Positions 24,288 to 32,569 of a DNA stretch of 32,569 nt are shown here, in pieces. Each line of letters starts with the position of its first letter. The stretch's first letter is position 1. Below the pieces are notes generated by a model that saw only the letters and a program-made list of their open reading frames with translations, was not told where the DNA came from and ran no database searches. This stretch comes from Leisingera sp. ANG59 (GTDB lineage: Bacteria; Pseudomonadota; Alphaproteobacteria; Rhodobacterales; Rhodobacteraceae): assembly GCF_013317235.1 (NCBI RefSeq), contig NZ_WLCM01000027.1:26356-58924 (forward strand), read 5' to 3'. Made by a program: the position numbers and the translations under genes.

Positions 24288-25811
24288 ATGTCCGTTATTC
24301 TTGCGCGCGGCGGTGCCGCGGCGGCAATTTTAGTTGTTTCCGCTCAAGGCGCCCTCGCCGATCTGAGCGCCCAGGACGTCTGGGCCGACTGGAAGGCGTA
24401 TCTGACCAGCACCGGCTACACCGTCTCCGGAACTGAAGCTGTTTCAGGCAACACCCTGACCGTTTCCGATGTGTCCATGGCCATGCCGATCCCCGAAGAA
24501 GACGGCTCTGGCACCATCAGCTTTCCCGAAGTCCAGTTCGTTGAGAACGGCGACGGCACCGTCAACGTGCTGCTGCCTGCCGAATTCCCTATGGGCTTTG
24601 AATTCTCCGGCGACGGTGAGACCTTTGCGGGCAAGCTGATCTATTCCCACGACGGCTCCCCAATGAAGGTGGCAGGCGACGCTGAGGACATGAGCTATGA
24701 CTACAGCTCCTCGAAAGTGACCTTGACGCTTGATGAGCTGTCCGCGGACGGCGAACCTGTGCCCGCGGAGGTGGCAAAAGTTCAGGTCGAGATGGACGAC
24801 GTTGTCACCAAAAGCACCATGAAGGTCACGGAGGGGCGCAGCTACGACCAAACTATGACCGCCTCCAGCCTCAGCTATGACATGGGGTTCAATGATCCCG
24901 AAGGCGACGGCACCGGCGCATTCAAAGGCGCGCTGCAGGGCCTGAACTTCACCGGCACCGGCATCGTTCCCGAAGGGCTGGAGAGCCCTGACATGGCCGC
25001 GATGCTGGAAGCCGGCTTTGCTTTCGACGGCACCTTCACCTTCACCGGCGGCAACGGCTCGATATCCGGTGTCGACGGCAGCGAAAGCTTTGCCATGGAA
25101 AGCAGCTCCCAAGGCGGCTCATTCACTGTTTCGATGGACAAGCAGCACCTGACCTACGACGTGTCGCAGGTTGCAACCAATGTGAACATCTCCGGCTCCG
25201 AGATCCCGTTCCCGCTGGCGCTCAGCATGGCAGAAACCGGCTTCAAACTGATGATGCCGCTGGCAAAATCCGAGGAAGAGCAGGATTTCGCACTGGGCAT
25301 CACCCTGCGGGATTTTGCGGTTCCGGAAATGCTGTGGGGGATGGTCGACCCGACCGGCCAGCTGCCGCATGACCCTGCCACCGTCATCCTGGACCTGGCC
25401 GGCAAGGGCAAGGTGCTGTTCGACCTGTTCGACCCGGAAGCCATGGAAGCCGTGGAAAAGGGTGAGGAACAACCGGGTGAGCTGAACGCGCTGACCGTGA
25501 AGCAGCTGCAGGTCTCTGCCGCAGGCGCCGAGCTGACCGGCACCGGCGACTTCACTTTCAACAATGATGACCTGACCAGCTTTGACGGCATGCCGGCACC
25601 GGCAGGCGAAGCCAACCTCAAACTGGTCGGCGCCAACACCCTGATCGACAAGCTGATCGGCATGGGCCTGATGTCCGATAGCGACGCCATGGGTGCGCGG
25701 ATGATGATGGGCATGCTGGCGGTTCCGGGCGAAGGCGAGGACACCCTGACCTCCAAGATTGAAGTCACCGAAGACGGCCAGGTGCTCGCCAACGGCCAGC
25801 GCATCAAGTAA
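24288..25811 (+). CDS. Secreted DUF2125 domain protein
   Basis: Exported protein of 507 residues. The signal peptide runs from MSVILARGG to about ALADLSAQD (cleavage after ALA, residue 24). The mature part is acidic and rich in beta-strand repeats with alternating Gly/Thr/Asp, a repeating pattern of the DUF2125 family common in alphaproteobacteria. No enzyme motif is visible; the long beta-rich architecture suggests a periplasmic or outer-membrane-associated role, possibly lipid transfer, but this is guesswork. AGAGAAAGG lies upstream of ATG 24288; the same frame is open further upstream, antisense to the SDR gene, but has no ribosome site. A strong terminator follows. Confidence 0.87.
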   Translation: MSVILARGGAAAAILVVSAQGALADLSAQDVWADWKAYLTSTGYTVSGTEAVSGNTLTVSDVSMAMPIPEEDGSGTISFPEVQFVENGDGTVNVLLPAEFPMGFEFSGDGETFAGKLIYSHDGSPMKVAGDAEDMSYDYSSSKVTLTLDELSADGEPVPAEVAKVQVEMDDVVTKSTMKVTEGRSYDQTMTASSLSYDMGFNDPEGDGTGAFKGALQGLNFTGTGIVPEGLESPDMAAMLEAGFAFDGTFTFTGGNGSISGVDGSESFAMESSSQGGSFTVSMDKQHLTYDVSQVATNVNISGSEIPFPLALSMAETGFKLMMPLAKSEEEQDFALGITLRDFAVPEMLWGMVDPTGQLPHDPATVILDLAGKGKVLFDLFDPEAMEAVEKGEEQPGELNALTVKQLQVSAAGAELTGTGDFTFNNDDLTSFDGMPAPAGEANLKLVGANTLIDKLIGMGLMSDSDAMGARMMMGMLAVPGEGEDTLTSKIEVTEDGQVLANGQRIK

Positions 25812-25839
25812 CCGTCAGATCCTGGACGGGATCTGTAAA

Positions 25840-25866
25840 GGGGCTGCCGCGCGCAGCCCCTTTTTT
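25840..25866 (+). terminator. Intrinsic terminator of the DUF2125 gene
   Basis: GGGGCTGC at 25840-25847 pairs with GCAGCCCC at 25853-25860 (8 bp, 5-base loop), followed by six T at 25861-25866. Three A before the stem extend the pairing. It lies 28 bases after the DUF2125 stop and isolates it from the TldE gene. Confidence 0.92.
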
Positions 25867-25933
25867 ACGGCCCGCACTTGCGGCACGCGGCTTCACTGGA
25901 TAGCTCTTTTATAGAGCAGAACAGAAGGTGCCC

Positions 25934-27280
25934 ATGACCCAGTCCCCCGAAGCGCTTTGCCACGCCCTGATCGACGCCGCCCGCAAGGCCGGGGCGGATG
26001 CAGCTGACGCCATGGCGGCCGAGGGGAGCTCTCTCAGCATCGAAGTCCGCGAAGGCAAACTGGAGCACGCGGAGCGCTCGGAAGGCACCGATCTGGGTCT
26101 GAGGGTGTTTGTCGGCAAGCGCCAGGCGCTGGTCTCCTCCTCCGACATGCGGCCCGAAACCATCTCAGCTATGGCCGAACGCGCCGTTGCCATGGCCAAA
26201 GAAGCGCCGGAAGACCCCTACGCGGGCCTCGCTGATCTGTCGCAGCTGGCGAAGGATTGGAACTTGGCCGCGCTGGAGCTTGAAGACCCAAGCGGCGAGC
26301 CCGAGCCAGCATCCCTGCAAGAGGACGCTCTGGCCGCCGAGGCTGCCTGCCACGCGGTGGACGGTATCACCCAAGTGCAATCCGCGGCCGCCGGATATGG
26401 CCGCCATGCGGTGCATCTGGCAGCCACCAACGGTTTTTCAGGAGGCTATCAACGCACTGGCCGGTCTCTGTCCTGCACCGGGATCGCGGGTACAGGCACC
26501 GGAATGGAGAGGGATCACGACGGCGATTCCCGCACATTCCAGGCCGACCTGCGCAGTGCTGAGGAAATTGGCCGCACCGCTGGTGAAAGGGCCGTGGCCC
26601 GGCTGGGCGCCCGCAAGCCCAAGACCGGCAGTTTCCCGGTCCTGTTCGACGAGCGGATTTCGTCTTCGCTGATCGGCCATCTGATGTCGGCAGCCAACGG
26701 CGCCGCGATCGCCCGTGGGTCTTCCTGGCTGAAGGATTCACTAGGACAGCAGGTGCTGCCCGAGGCGCTCTCAGTCATAGAGGACCCGCACCGGCCGCGG
26801 ATTTCCGGCTCCCGTCCGTTCGACGGCGAGGGGCTGCCAACCCGGAAGCGCACTGTTGTCGGCAACGGCGTGCTGACCGGCTGGACGCTGGACCTTGCCT
26901 CTGCCCGCAAGCTGGGGCTGGAAAGCACCGGTAACGCCGCCCGCGGGATCGGCGGGGTGCCCTCGCCCTCGACCTGGAACATCGCGCTGACCCAAGGCGA
27001 TGCCAGCCGCGAGGACCTGATCGCACAGATGGGAACTGGCCTGCTGGTCACCTCGATGATCGGCTCCACCATCAATCCGAACACCGGCGACTACTCTCGC
27101 GGTGCCTCCGGTTTCTGGGTCGAAAATGGCGAGATTGCCTATCCGGTCAACGAATGCACCATTGCAGGAAACCTGCACGGTATGCTGCGCCGCATTGTTC
27201 CGGCCAATGACGCCCGCACGCATCTGTCCACCGTAGTGCCCTCACTGCTGGTCGAAGGAATGACCCTTGCCGGCAACTGA
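25934..27280 (+). CDS. pmbA: TldE/PmbA subunit of TldD-TldE protease
   Basis: Non-catalytic partner of the TldD/TldE metalloprotease, 448 residues. The complex degrades unfolded peptides and trims the leader of some ribosomally made peptides. No HExxxH zinc motif is present, which separates TldE from TldD. Family segments include EVREGKLEHAERSEGTDLGLRVF (about 34-56), LFDERISSSLIGHLMSA, HRPRISGSRPFDGEGLPT and the C-terminal ENGEIAYPVNECTIAGN. AGAAGG lies five bases before ATG 25934; a GTG at 25928 is less likely. TldD is not in this window. The end overlaps the next gene by 14 bases. Confidence 0.92.
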   Translation: MTQSPEALCHALIDAARKAGADAADAMAAEGSSLSIEVREGKLEHAERSEGTDLGLRVFVGKRQALVSSSDMRPETISAMAERAVAMAKEAPEDPYAGLADLSQLAKDWNLAALELEDPSGEPEPASLQEDALAAEAACHAVDGITQVQSAAAGYGRHAVHLAATNGFSGGYQRTGRSLSCTGIAGTGTGMERDHDGDSRTFQADLRSAEEIGRTAGERAVARLGARKPKTGSFPVLFDERISSSLIGHLMSAANGAAIARGSSWLKDSLGQQVLPEALSVIEDPHRPRISGSRPFDGEGLPTRKRTVVGNGVLTGWTLDLASARKLGLESTGNAARGIGGVPSPSTWNIALTQGDASREDLIAQMGTGLLVTSMIGSTINPNTGDYSRGASGFWVENGEIAYPVNECTIAGNLHGMLRRIVPANDARTHLSTVVPSLLVEGMTLAGN

Positions 27281-28070
27281 CCTTTCCCTGCTTGTAAAAG
27301 CGGCGGAACAGGCCGGAGACATCGCATGCCGCTACACTGGACCCGACGCAAGGCGCTGGGACAAGCCCGGCGGTGCGGGGCCGGTGACTGAAGCTGATCT
27401 GGCCGTCAACGCCATGCTTGAGGACATGCTGCAGCAGGCGCGGCCCGGCTATGGCTGGCTGTCGGAGGAGACCGAGGACAGCAGCGCTCGTTTGACGCGC
27501 GAACGGGTTTTCATCATCGACCCGATCGACGGCACCCGCAGCTTTGCCGAAGGCTCCCGCACCTGGGCGCATTCCATCGCCATTGCGGAAGCGGGCGAGG
27601 TCACGGCTGCGGTGATCTACCTGCCGCAGCGGGAACTGATGTATACAGCCGCCAAGGGACAGGGGGCGGCCTGCAATGGCAGCCCGATCAGGATTTCGGC
27701 CGCGACAGAGCTTGCCGCCACCGAAGTCCTGGCTGCCAAGCCCAATCTGCAGCCGCACCACTGGCACGGCGGCACACCGCCAGCCTTCATCCGCAGCTAC
27801 CGGCCCTCGCTGGCTTACCGGCTGGCAAAAGTTGCCGACGGCCGGTTCGGCGCCATGCTGACGCTGCGCCCGAGCTGGGAGTGGGACATCGCCGCCGGCG
27901 ATCTTCTGGTGCGCGAGGCGGGCGGTATTATCACGGACAGGTCAGGCAGCCTGCTACGCTTTAACAACCCGCACCCCCGCCTGAACGGAGTGGTTGCCGG
28001 AAACACCTGTCTGCACACGGCGCTGATAGCGGCGCTGGATCCGGACGGGCCTGGCATCGCTGGACATTGA
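27267..28070 (+). CDS. Inositol monophosphatase family protein (CysQ-like)
   Basis: Lithium-sensitive-type phosphatase of 267 residues. Metal-binding motifs are E67-E68 in LSEET, DPIDGT at 85-90 and WEWDIAAGDLLVREAGG near 207-223. Members remove phosphate from inositol phosphates or from 3'-phosphoadenosine 5'-phosphate; the pattern fits CysQ/3'(2'),5'-bisphosphate nucleotidase at least as well as SuhB, so the substrate is open. The start is TTG at 27267. AAGGA sits about seven bases upstream, no ATG is available nearby, and the first codons (PATDLSLLVKAAEQAG) fit the family N-terminus. It overlaps the tldE end by 14 bases, so it is probably coupled to it. Confidence 0.87.
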   Translation: MPATDLSLLVKAAEQAGDIACRYTGPDARRWDKPGGAGPVTEADLAVNAMLEDMLQQARPGYGWLSEETEDSSARLTRERVFIIDPIDGTRSFAEGSRTWAHSIAIAEAGEVTAAVIYLPQRELMYTAAKGQGAACNGSPIRISAATELAATEVLAAKPNLQPHHWHGGTPPAFIRSYRPSLAYRLAKVADGRFGAMLTLRPSWEWDIAAGDLLVREAGGIITDRSGSLLRFNNPHPRLNGVVAGNTCLHTALIAALDPDGPGIAGH

Positions 28071-28097
28071 ACCCGCTGCATCTTATGCGGTCTGCGC

Positions 28098-28125
28098 TGC
28101 CTGCAAAGGCAAGGCACAAGTTTTT
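28098..28125 (+). terminator. Weak candidate terminator after the CysQ-like gene
   Basis: TGCCTGC at 28098-28104 pairs with GC (28109-28110) and the AGGCA ending at 28116 around a bulged A, giving a 7-bp stem with a 4-base loop. Four bases later there are five T at 28121-28125. The stem is short and bulged, so partial termination is more likely than full. Confidence 0.35.
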
Positions 28126-28140
28126 CACAGACAACACCGC

Positions 28141-29376
28141 ATGTTGCAGCTACCTTTGGCCGGAAAAATCAAATTGAAACAGATGCAACGGCGAACCACA
28201 AATTCCAGCCGCCCCGCGGTGCTGCAACCCCGCCCTCCGGGGGAACTGCTCTGGGTGCACGCGTCCACACCGGAACGCTACCTTGCGCTTTGCGACATCG
28301 GACGCCGGCTCAAGGCCCTGCGCCCGGATCTATCCGTGCTGGCCAGCTGGGAGCCGGATTTGCATCTGACCGGCACTGTCGGCTGCGACATTCCGGTCGG
28401 CCCTCTGGCGGAGGACACCTTGGCAGAGGCCCGTGAATTCGTCGCACATTGGCAGCCCAATGCCTGCATCTGGACCGGCACGCCGGCCCGGCGGGTCATG
28501 CTGCGGCATCTCCGCGACCAGGGAACGGGTGTGCTTCTGGCCGACCTTCTGGACAACGAACTGCCGCACCGCACCAGCCGCTGGCTGCCGGATCAGCGAC
28601 GCAGGATGCTGGACGGGCTGACTGGCATCCTGACGCCATCAAAAACGGTTCGCGATCGGCTGATCCGGCTGGGCTTCCCGGCTGAACGCCTCGAGGTGGC
28701 CGGAAAGCTGCGGGTATCGGCCATTCCGCCCGGCTGCAACGACGAGGAACTGGCAGCCGTGCAGCAATCCCTCGGCAGCCGCCCGGTCTGGCTGGCGGCC
28801 CATGTCAAACTTGATGAACTGCCCCGCATTCTGGATGCTCACCGGACCGCCCTGCGGCTGCTGCACCGGCTGCTACTGGTGGTCGCCCTGGACAATTTCG
28901 CGGATCTGCAGGCTGCCCGCAGCCTGCTGCAGAGCAGCGGGCTGTCTTTTGCCGATTGGGAAACCGGCGGCGAGCCGGAGGATTTCAACCAGGTTCTGCT
29001 CACCGGTGGCGAGGACCTTGGCCTCTGGTACCGCTTGTCACCAGTTGCCCTGATCGCCAGCAGCCTGGAGCAGGCAGCCCAGGGCCAGTCCCCGCTTGAT
29101 GCCGCTGCCCTAGGATCTGCGCTGCTGCATGGTCCGGGCATCCACGCCCACCGGGAGCTATATGACAGGCTGAACAAGGCAGGCGCTGCGGTTCAGGTGC
29201 AGACACAAACCGAGATGTCAGACACCGTTGTTGCACTTTCGGCACCGGACAAGGCCGCCGAAATGGCCCTGGCCGGCTGGCAGTGCGTAACCGAAAGCGC
29301 CGCCACAACAGACACGCTTCTGGAAAAGGTCCAAACCCTACTGGACCAGCGCGAGGACAGCGATGCGGGCACCTGA
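28141..29376 (+). CDS. Divergent Kdo-transferase-like glycosyltransferase (GT30/WaaA-related)
   Basis: 411-residue relative of WaaA/KdtA, the enzyme that adds Kdo to lipid A precursor. Recognisable are [10 protein letters not shown] at about 36-45 (WaaA: WVHAVSVGE, with the catalytic Glu), [45 protein letters not shown] and [16 protein letters not shown], matching the HNPLEPAALG region. Several WaaA landmarks are altered: no N-terminal membrane anchor, HVKLDE where WaaA has STHEGEE, and ALDNF in place of the PRHPER motif. It may be a modified transferase or a non-catalytic paralog. The start is uncertain: neither ATG 28141 nor ATG 28183 has a good ribosome site. It overlaps lpxK by 14 bases. 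Confidence 0.8.
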   Translation: MLQLPLAGKIKLKQMQRRTTNSSRPAVLQPRPPGELLWVHASTPERYLALCDIGRRLKALRPDLSVLASWEPDLHLTGTVGCDIPVGPLAEDTLAEAREFVAHWQPNACIWTGTPARRVMLRHLRDQGTGVLLADLLDNELPHRTSRWLPDQRRRMLDGLTGILTPSKTVRDRLIRLGFPAERLEVAGKLRVSAIPPGCNDEELAAVQQSLGSRPVWLAAHVKLDELPRILDAHRTALRLLHRLLLVVALDNFADLQAARSLLQSSGLSFADWETGGEPEDFNQVLLTGGEDLGLWYRLSPVALIASSLEQAAQGQSPLDAAALGSALLHGPGIHAHRELYDRLNKAGAAVQVQTQTEMSDTVVALSAPDKAAEMALAGWQCVTESAATTDTLLEKVQTLLDQREDSDAGT

Positions 29377-30364
29377 TTTCTGGCACAAGCCGCCCGGGGA
29401 TTTCGATCTGCGGTCAGCCCTGCTGGCTCCGCTGGGCTGGGCCTATGCGCGCGCTACCGCCTCCCGGCTGGCCAAAGGCATCCCGCAGGCTTACGGCGTG
29501 CCGGTGATTTGCGTGGGCAACCTGAATGCCGGCGGCACCGGTAAAACGCCGACCGTGATCTGGCTGCTGGAGACCCTGCGCAGCCTCGGGCATGAGCCGC
29601 ATGTGGTCACCCGCGGCTATGGCGGCACGCTGGAAGGACCGGTGCATGTGATGCCCGGCAGGCACAAAGCTGCGCAAACCGGCGACGAACCGCTGCTGCT
29701 GGCCGCCTTTGGCGAGGTCTGGGTCGCCAAGGACCGCGCTGCAGGCACCCGTGCCGCAGCAGACGCCGGAGCGACAGCGGTTGTGCTGGACGACGGCTTT
29801 CAGAACCCTGCAGTCGCTAAGGATCTGTCGCTGGTTGTGGTGGATGCGCAGCACGGGTTCGGCAATGGCCGCTGCCTGCCGGCCGGCCCGCTGCGCGAGC
29901 CGGTTGCCACCGGGCTGAAACGCGCTGGCGCAGTGCTGTCCTTGGGGCCGGAGCCCGCCCAAAAGGCATTCACAGACGCTTGGGGGGGGCAGCTGCTGGG
30001 ATTGCCGCATTTCACCGGTGCGCTAGAGCCGCTGCGAACCGGGATGCCCTGGAACGGCATCCGGGTGCTGGCCTTTGCCGGTATTGGCCACCCGGAGAAA
30101 TTCTTCGTCACGCTGCGCAGCCTCGGGGCAGAAATTACGCGGGCCGAAGCATTGGAAGACCACCAGCCGCTCACCCCGGCGCTCATGAACCGGCTGGAAA
30201 ATGAGGCGAAGCTTCTGGGCGCGCAGTTGGTCACAACCGAGAAGGACGCCGTGCGGCTGCCGGACAGCTTCCGCTCCAAGGTGATCACCCTGCCGGTACG
30301 GTTGCAGATCGACGGCGCAGACGGCCTGAAAGCGCTGCTGCAAAAGGCGGCACCCTCACCGTAG
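29363..30364 (+). CDS. lpxK: Tetraacyldisaccharide 4'-kinase
   Basis: Membrane-associated lipid A kinase of 333 residues that phosphorylates the 4' position of tetraacyldisaccharide-1-phosphate, just before Kdo addition. The P-loop [12 protein letters not shown] is at 52-63, VTRGYGG at about 87-93, DDGFQNP follows mid-protein and the C-terminal [11 protein letters not shown] segment is conserved. [10 protein letters not shown] at the N-terminus matches alphaproteobacterial LpxK. GAGGA precedes ATG 29363, inside the end of the GT30-like gene, so translation is probably coupled. Its end faces the DsbA-like gene across a terminator. Confidence 0.95.
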   Translation: MRAPDFWHKPPGDFDLRSALLAPLGWAYARATASRLAKGIPQAYGVPVICVGNLNAGGTGKTPTVIWLLETLRSLGHEPHVVTRGYGGTLEGPVHVMPGRHKAAQTGDEPLLLAAFGEVWVAKDRAAGTRAAADAGATAVVLDDGFQNPAVAKDLSLVVVDAQHGFGNGRCLPAGPLREPVATGLKRAGAVLSLGPEPAQKAFTDAWGGQLLGLPHFTGALEPLRTGMPWNGIRVLAFAGIGHPEKFFVTLRSLGAEITRAEALEDHQPLTPALMNRLENEAKLLGAQLVTTEKDAVRLPDSFRSKVITLPVRLQIDGADGLKALLQKAAPSP

Positions 30365-30403
30365 AGCGGATTGCAACCACGCCATCAGGCGCGGCACCGC
30401 TTG

Positions 30404-30434
30404 AAAAAAGAAAAGCCCGGGAAAGTTCCCGGGC
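30404..30434 (-). terminator. Intrinsic terminator of the DsbA-like gene
   Basis: On the minus strand GCCCGGGA and TCCCGGGC form a stem of at least 8 bp with a 4-base loop (plus-strand 30415-30434), followed by TTTTCTTTTTT (plus-strand 30404-30414). It starts about 25 bases after the DsbA-like stop; the stem could also stop lpxK transcripts from the other side. Confidence 0.88.
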
Positions 30435-30458
30435 CTCCGCAAAATCTGCCAGCGGCGC

Positions 30459-31130
30459 TTAGCCTTCCAGTTCGGCGTCAATCAGCTTTTTAAAGTCCTC
30501 GTAAGACTGGTTCGAGATCTTTTCGCCATTCAGGATGAAGGACGGCGTCGACTCGATCCCGTGCTCGGTAGCGTTTTCCTGATACCATGCCACTAACGTC
30601 TGCGCCTTCTCACCATCCTGCAGGCAGGCTTCCAGCTGATCGTTTTCAATGCCCGCCAAGCGGCCGATCTTGCGCAGCTCGTCAATGATTTCCGATGCAC
30701 CGCCGGCCCGCGCCCATTCCGACTGCCCCTTGTAGATCAGGTCGGAAATGCCAAAGAACTTCTCCGGCCCGCTGCAGCGCGCAATCATCGAGGCCCACAG
30801 CCCGTAACGGTCAAAATAGACCTCGCGGTAGGTGAACTTCACCTTGCCGGTGTCAATGTAATCCGCCTTCAGCTGCTTGAAGGTGTTGTTGTGGAAGTTC
30901 GCGCAGTGCGGGCAGGTGTAGGAGGCGTATTCGATCAGCGTGACCGGCGCATCCTCTGCCCCCAGGGTCATCTCGGTGATCGTCGAGGTGTCCACTTCGG
31001 TCTCCTGCGCAAATGCGGCGCCGACCAGCGGGTTTGCCGGCAGATTGCTTTGGCTGCCCAAACCCGACAGGGCATAACCGCCCGCGACCACCGCAACCGC
31101 GGCCAAGACACCAGACATCAAACGGGTCAT
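30459..31130 (-). CDS. DsbA-family periplasmic thiol-disulfide protein
   Basis: Exported thioredoxin-fold protein of 223 residues. A hydrophobic N-terminal signal (residues 5-24, possibly cleaved after AFA at about 41) leads to a DsbA-like domain with CPHC at 73-76 in EYASYTCPHC, a helical insert and the cis-Pro loop ESTPSFILNG near 193-202. The family oxidises or isomerises cysteines in exported proteins; CPHC is the classic oxidase motif. It starts inside the dciA stop (ATGA), so the two are coupled. A strong terminator follows. Confidence 0.92.
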   Translation of the reverse strand: MTRLMSGVLAAVAVVAGGYALSGLGSQSNLPANPLVGAAFAQETEVDTSTITEMTLGAEDAPVTLIEYASYTCPHCANFHNNTFKQLKADYIDTGKVKFTYREVYFDRYGLWASMIARCSGPEKFFGISDLIYKGQSEWARAGGASEIIDELRKIGRLAGIENDQLEACLQDGEKAQTLVAWYQENATEHGIESTPSFILNGEKISNQSYEDFKKLIDAELEG

Positions 31131-31654
31131 TTGAACCCCTTTCCTTGCGTTTTCTGTTTTGTCAGCACATTGCGCCCCAGACGCTCCAGGGCGGCGCGCA
31201 AATCGTCATTTTCCACCCCTTCCGCTGCCTTGCTGGCCTCTGCCGCATCCTGCGGGTCCGGCTGCAGCGGCGCTTGCACTTTGGGGGCATATTTGAATTC
31301 CACGCGGCCGTCGGAAAATCCCGTCGGTGCCGTTTGCGTGATCCGCACCTTGGAAATGGCGTTAAAGCCATAGACCGCATTCACCCGCTCGCGCAGGCGT
31401 TCCTTTTGCATTTCCAGCATTGGCGCATTGGCCCCGGTGGTCAGAACCGTCAGCGTCGCGCCAAAGGAGCCCCGCCCGTAGCCGATGTTCACTGGACGCG
31501 CCATCGCAGCGATATCCGGCCCGGCAATCTCCTCCCAATGGGTGAGCAGGCGTGACACCGCGAATCCGCGGCTTTCCCCCGCTTTGCGGATCTGCTCGCT
31601 GAGGAGCTTGGAGGTCCGGGAGAACCCGCGTGTGGTGCTGCGCCTGAATGCCAT
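31127..31654 (-). CDS. dciA: DUF721/DciA-family protein
   Basis: 175-residue DUF721 protein. DciA loads or stabilises the replicative helicase DnaB in bacteria that lack DnaC, which fits an alphaproteobacterium. The N-terminal KH-like domain (about 12-110) has SRLLTHWEEIAGPDIAAMARP and the conserved LTVLTTGANAPMLEMQKERLRERVNAVYGFNAI stretch. The C-terminal tail (about 125-175) is acidic then basic and probably disordered. ATG 31654 is the only plausible start. It overlaps the DsbA-like gene by four bases and diverges from mutY across 84 bp. Confidence 0.87.
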   Translation of the reverse strand: MAFRRSTTRGFSRTSKLLSEQIRKAGESRGFAVSRLLTHWEEIAGPDIAAMARPVNIGYGRGSFGATLTVLTTGANAPMLEMQKERLRERVNAVYGFNAISKVRITQTAPTGFSDGRVEFKYAPKVQAPLQPDPQDAAEASKAAEGVENDDLRAALERLGRNVLTKQKTQGKGFK

Positions 31655-31738
31655 GATCTAGGTTTTGCTCGACTGCCCGCCCTATTGTAAAGAGCGGTTA
31701 TGCAAGCGCCAGCCAAACAGCCGCCCAAGGAATAACGA

Positions 31739-32569
31739 ATGCGTGACTTGAAGAACGATTCCGCTGCGATGAGCGAAGAGTTGCTCGCGTGGTATGACGT
31801 TCATGCCCGTGTGATGCCCTGGCGGGTGGGTCCGGCAGACCGCGCCGCCGGCCTCCGCCCTGATCCTTACAGGGTATGGCTCAGCGAAGTGATGCTGCAG
31901 CAGACAACCGTGGCCGCCGTGCGCGAGTACTTTCTCCGCTTCACCAGCCGCTGGCCGACAGTTCTGGATCTGGCTGACGCAGAGGACGCTGACGTGATGA
32001 GCGAATGGGCCGGCCTTGGCTACTATGCCCGTGCCCGCAACCTGCTGAAATGCGCCCGCGCAGTGGCGCAGGATCACAGCGGCAGCTTCCCGGATAGCTA
32101 TGAGGGCCTGCTGGAACTGCCTGGTATCGGCCCCTATACCGCTGCCGCCATCGCCTCCATCGCCTTCGACCGGCCTGAAACCGTGCTGGACGGCAATGTG
32201 GAGCGTGTGATGGCGCGGCTGCACGACATCCACAACCCGCTGCCTGGTGTAAAGCCTGAACTGAAAGAGCGCGCAGCAGAGCTGAGCCCGGCGCTGCGCC
32301 CCGGCGATTACGCCCAGGCGGTGATGGACTTGGGTGCCACCATATGCACCCCCCGCAACCCGGCCTGCGGTATCTGCCCCTGGCGCGGCCCCTGTGCAGC
32401 CCGTATTGCCGGAACTGCGGCCGAATTGCCCAAGAAGGCCCCCAAGAAGCCAAAACCCACCCGGCATGGCATTGTCTACCTTGCGGAATCCGCCGAAGGA
32501 ACCTGGCTGCTGCAGCGGCGTCCGGACAAGGGGCTTCTGGGCGGCATGCTAGGCTGGCCCGGTTCAGAC
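31739..32569 (+). CDS. mutY: A/G-specific adenine glycosylase MutY, 3' end outside window
   Basis: DNA repair glycosylase that removes adenine mispaired with 8-oxoguanine. The first 277 residues are present and the frame is still open at the window edge. Catalytic E50 lies in WLSEVMLQQT, the helix-hairpin-helix is LLELPGIGPYTAAAIA (124-139), and catalytic D151 is in LDGNVERVMAR. The iron-sulfur ligands C203, C210, C213 and C219 follow the C-X6-C-X2-C-X5-C pattern. The Nudix-like C-terminal domain begins at about 245 (GIVYLAE...WLLQRRPDKGLLGGMLGWPG). AAGGA lies seven bases before ATG 31739. Confidence 0.96.
   Translation, partial: MRDLKNDSAAMSEELLAWYDVHARVMPWRVGPADRAAGLRPDPYRVWLSEVMLQQTTVAAVREYFLRFTSRWPTVLDLADAEDADVMSEWAGLGYYARARNLLKCARAVAQDHSGSFPDSYEGLLELPGIGPYTAAAIASIAFDRPETVLDGNVERVMARLHDIHNPLPGVKPELKERAAELSPALRPGDYAQAVMDLGATICTPRNPACGICPWRGPCAARIAGTAAELPKKAPKKPKPTRHGIVYLAESAEGTWLLQRRPDKGLLGGMLGWPGSD

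Noticed and set aside
1-32569. tRNA genes, CRISPR arrays, insertion sequences, prophage or attachment sites
   Set aside because: I looked in the intergenic gaps and saw no cloverleaf, no spaced direct repeats, no transposase or integrase, and no terminal inverted repeats with target duplications.

Overview
The window looks like chromosome of a marine alphaproteobacterium of the Roseobacter group (Rhodobacteraceae). I infer this from the GC-rich third codon positions, the gene families (DUF2125, DUF3576, DUF6653, a CenR-like response regulator, a small EVKVSGYGRFG-type porin) and the neighbourhoods. Something near Leisingera, Phaeobacter or Ruegeria is my best guess; I cannot verify the genus. 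It is mostly core housekeeping DNA. I see no tRNA, rRNA, CRISPR array, prophage or insertion sequence.

Layout. 6-5785 (minus): amidase, class I/II aminotransferase and FtsK. 5896-7122 (plus): UbiH-type flavin hydroxylase. 7145-8928 (minus): compact operon of a thioredoxin-TPR chaperedoxin, a LON-domain protein and a Trm112-like protein. 9002-9523 (plus): DUF6653 membrane protein gene broken by one in-frame TGA. 9624-11333 (minus): exonuclease III and an OmpR-type response regulator with a clear terminator. 11506-13103 (plus): GTP cyclohydrolase II overlapping a YkuD L,D-transpeptidase. 13160-14941 (minus): YggS-type PLP protein and a porin. 15252-19914 (plus): DUF3576 lipoprotein, then leuS-lptE-holA in the same order as in Escherichia coli. 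19991-20581 (plus): glutathione S-transferase. 20554-21753 (minus): TIGR03862 flavoprotein. 21822-22115 (plus): small HNH protein. 22112-24152 (minus): SDR, crotonase-like and VOC genes as a coupled operon. 24288-25811 (plus): secreted DUF2125 protein. 25934-30364 (plus): TldE/PmbA, an inositol-phosphatase-family enzyme, a divergent Kdo-transferase-like protein and LpxK. 30459-31654 (minus): DciA and a DsbA-like thioredoxin. 31739 to the end (plus): MutY, cut by the window edge.

Themes. Cell-envelope genes recur (LptE, LpxK, GT30-like protein, porin, YkuD enzyme, two lipoproteins), as do DNA replication, segregation and repair genes (FtsK, HolA, DciA, ExoIII, MutY). Many adjacent genes overlap by 1, 4 or 14 bases, which suggests translational coupling.

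I did not find a clearly new multi-gene system. The best leads are smaller. They are the nonsense-interrupted DUF6653 gene; a GT30-family protein beside lpxK that lacks the membrane anchor and several conserved motifs; a crotonase-family protein missing both hydratase glutamates; a GTP cyclohydrolase II carrying a degenerate RibB-like N-terminus; and a structured 3' untranslated region after the response regulator that could be a small RNA. Several intergenic sequences also hold mutually exclusive inverted repeats.
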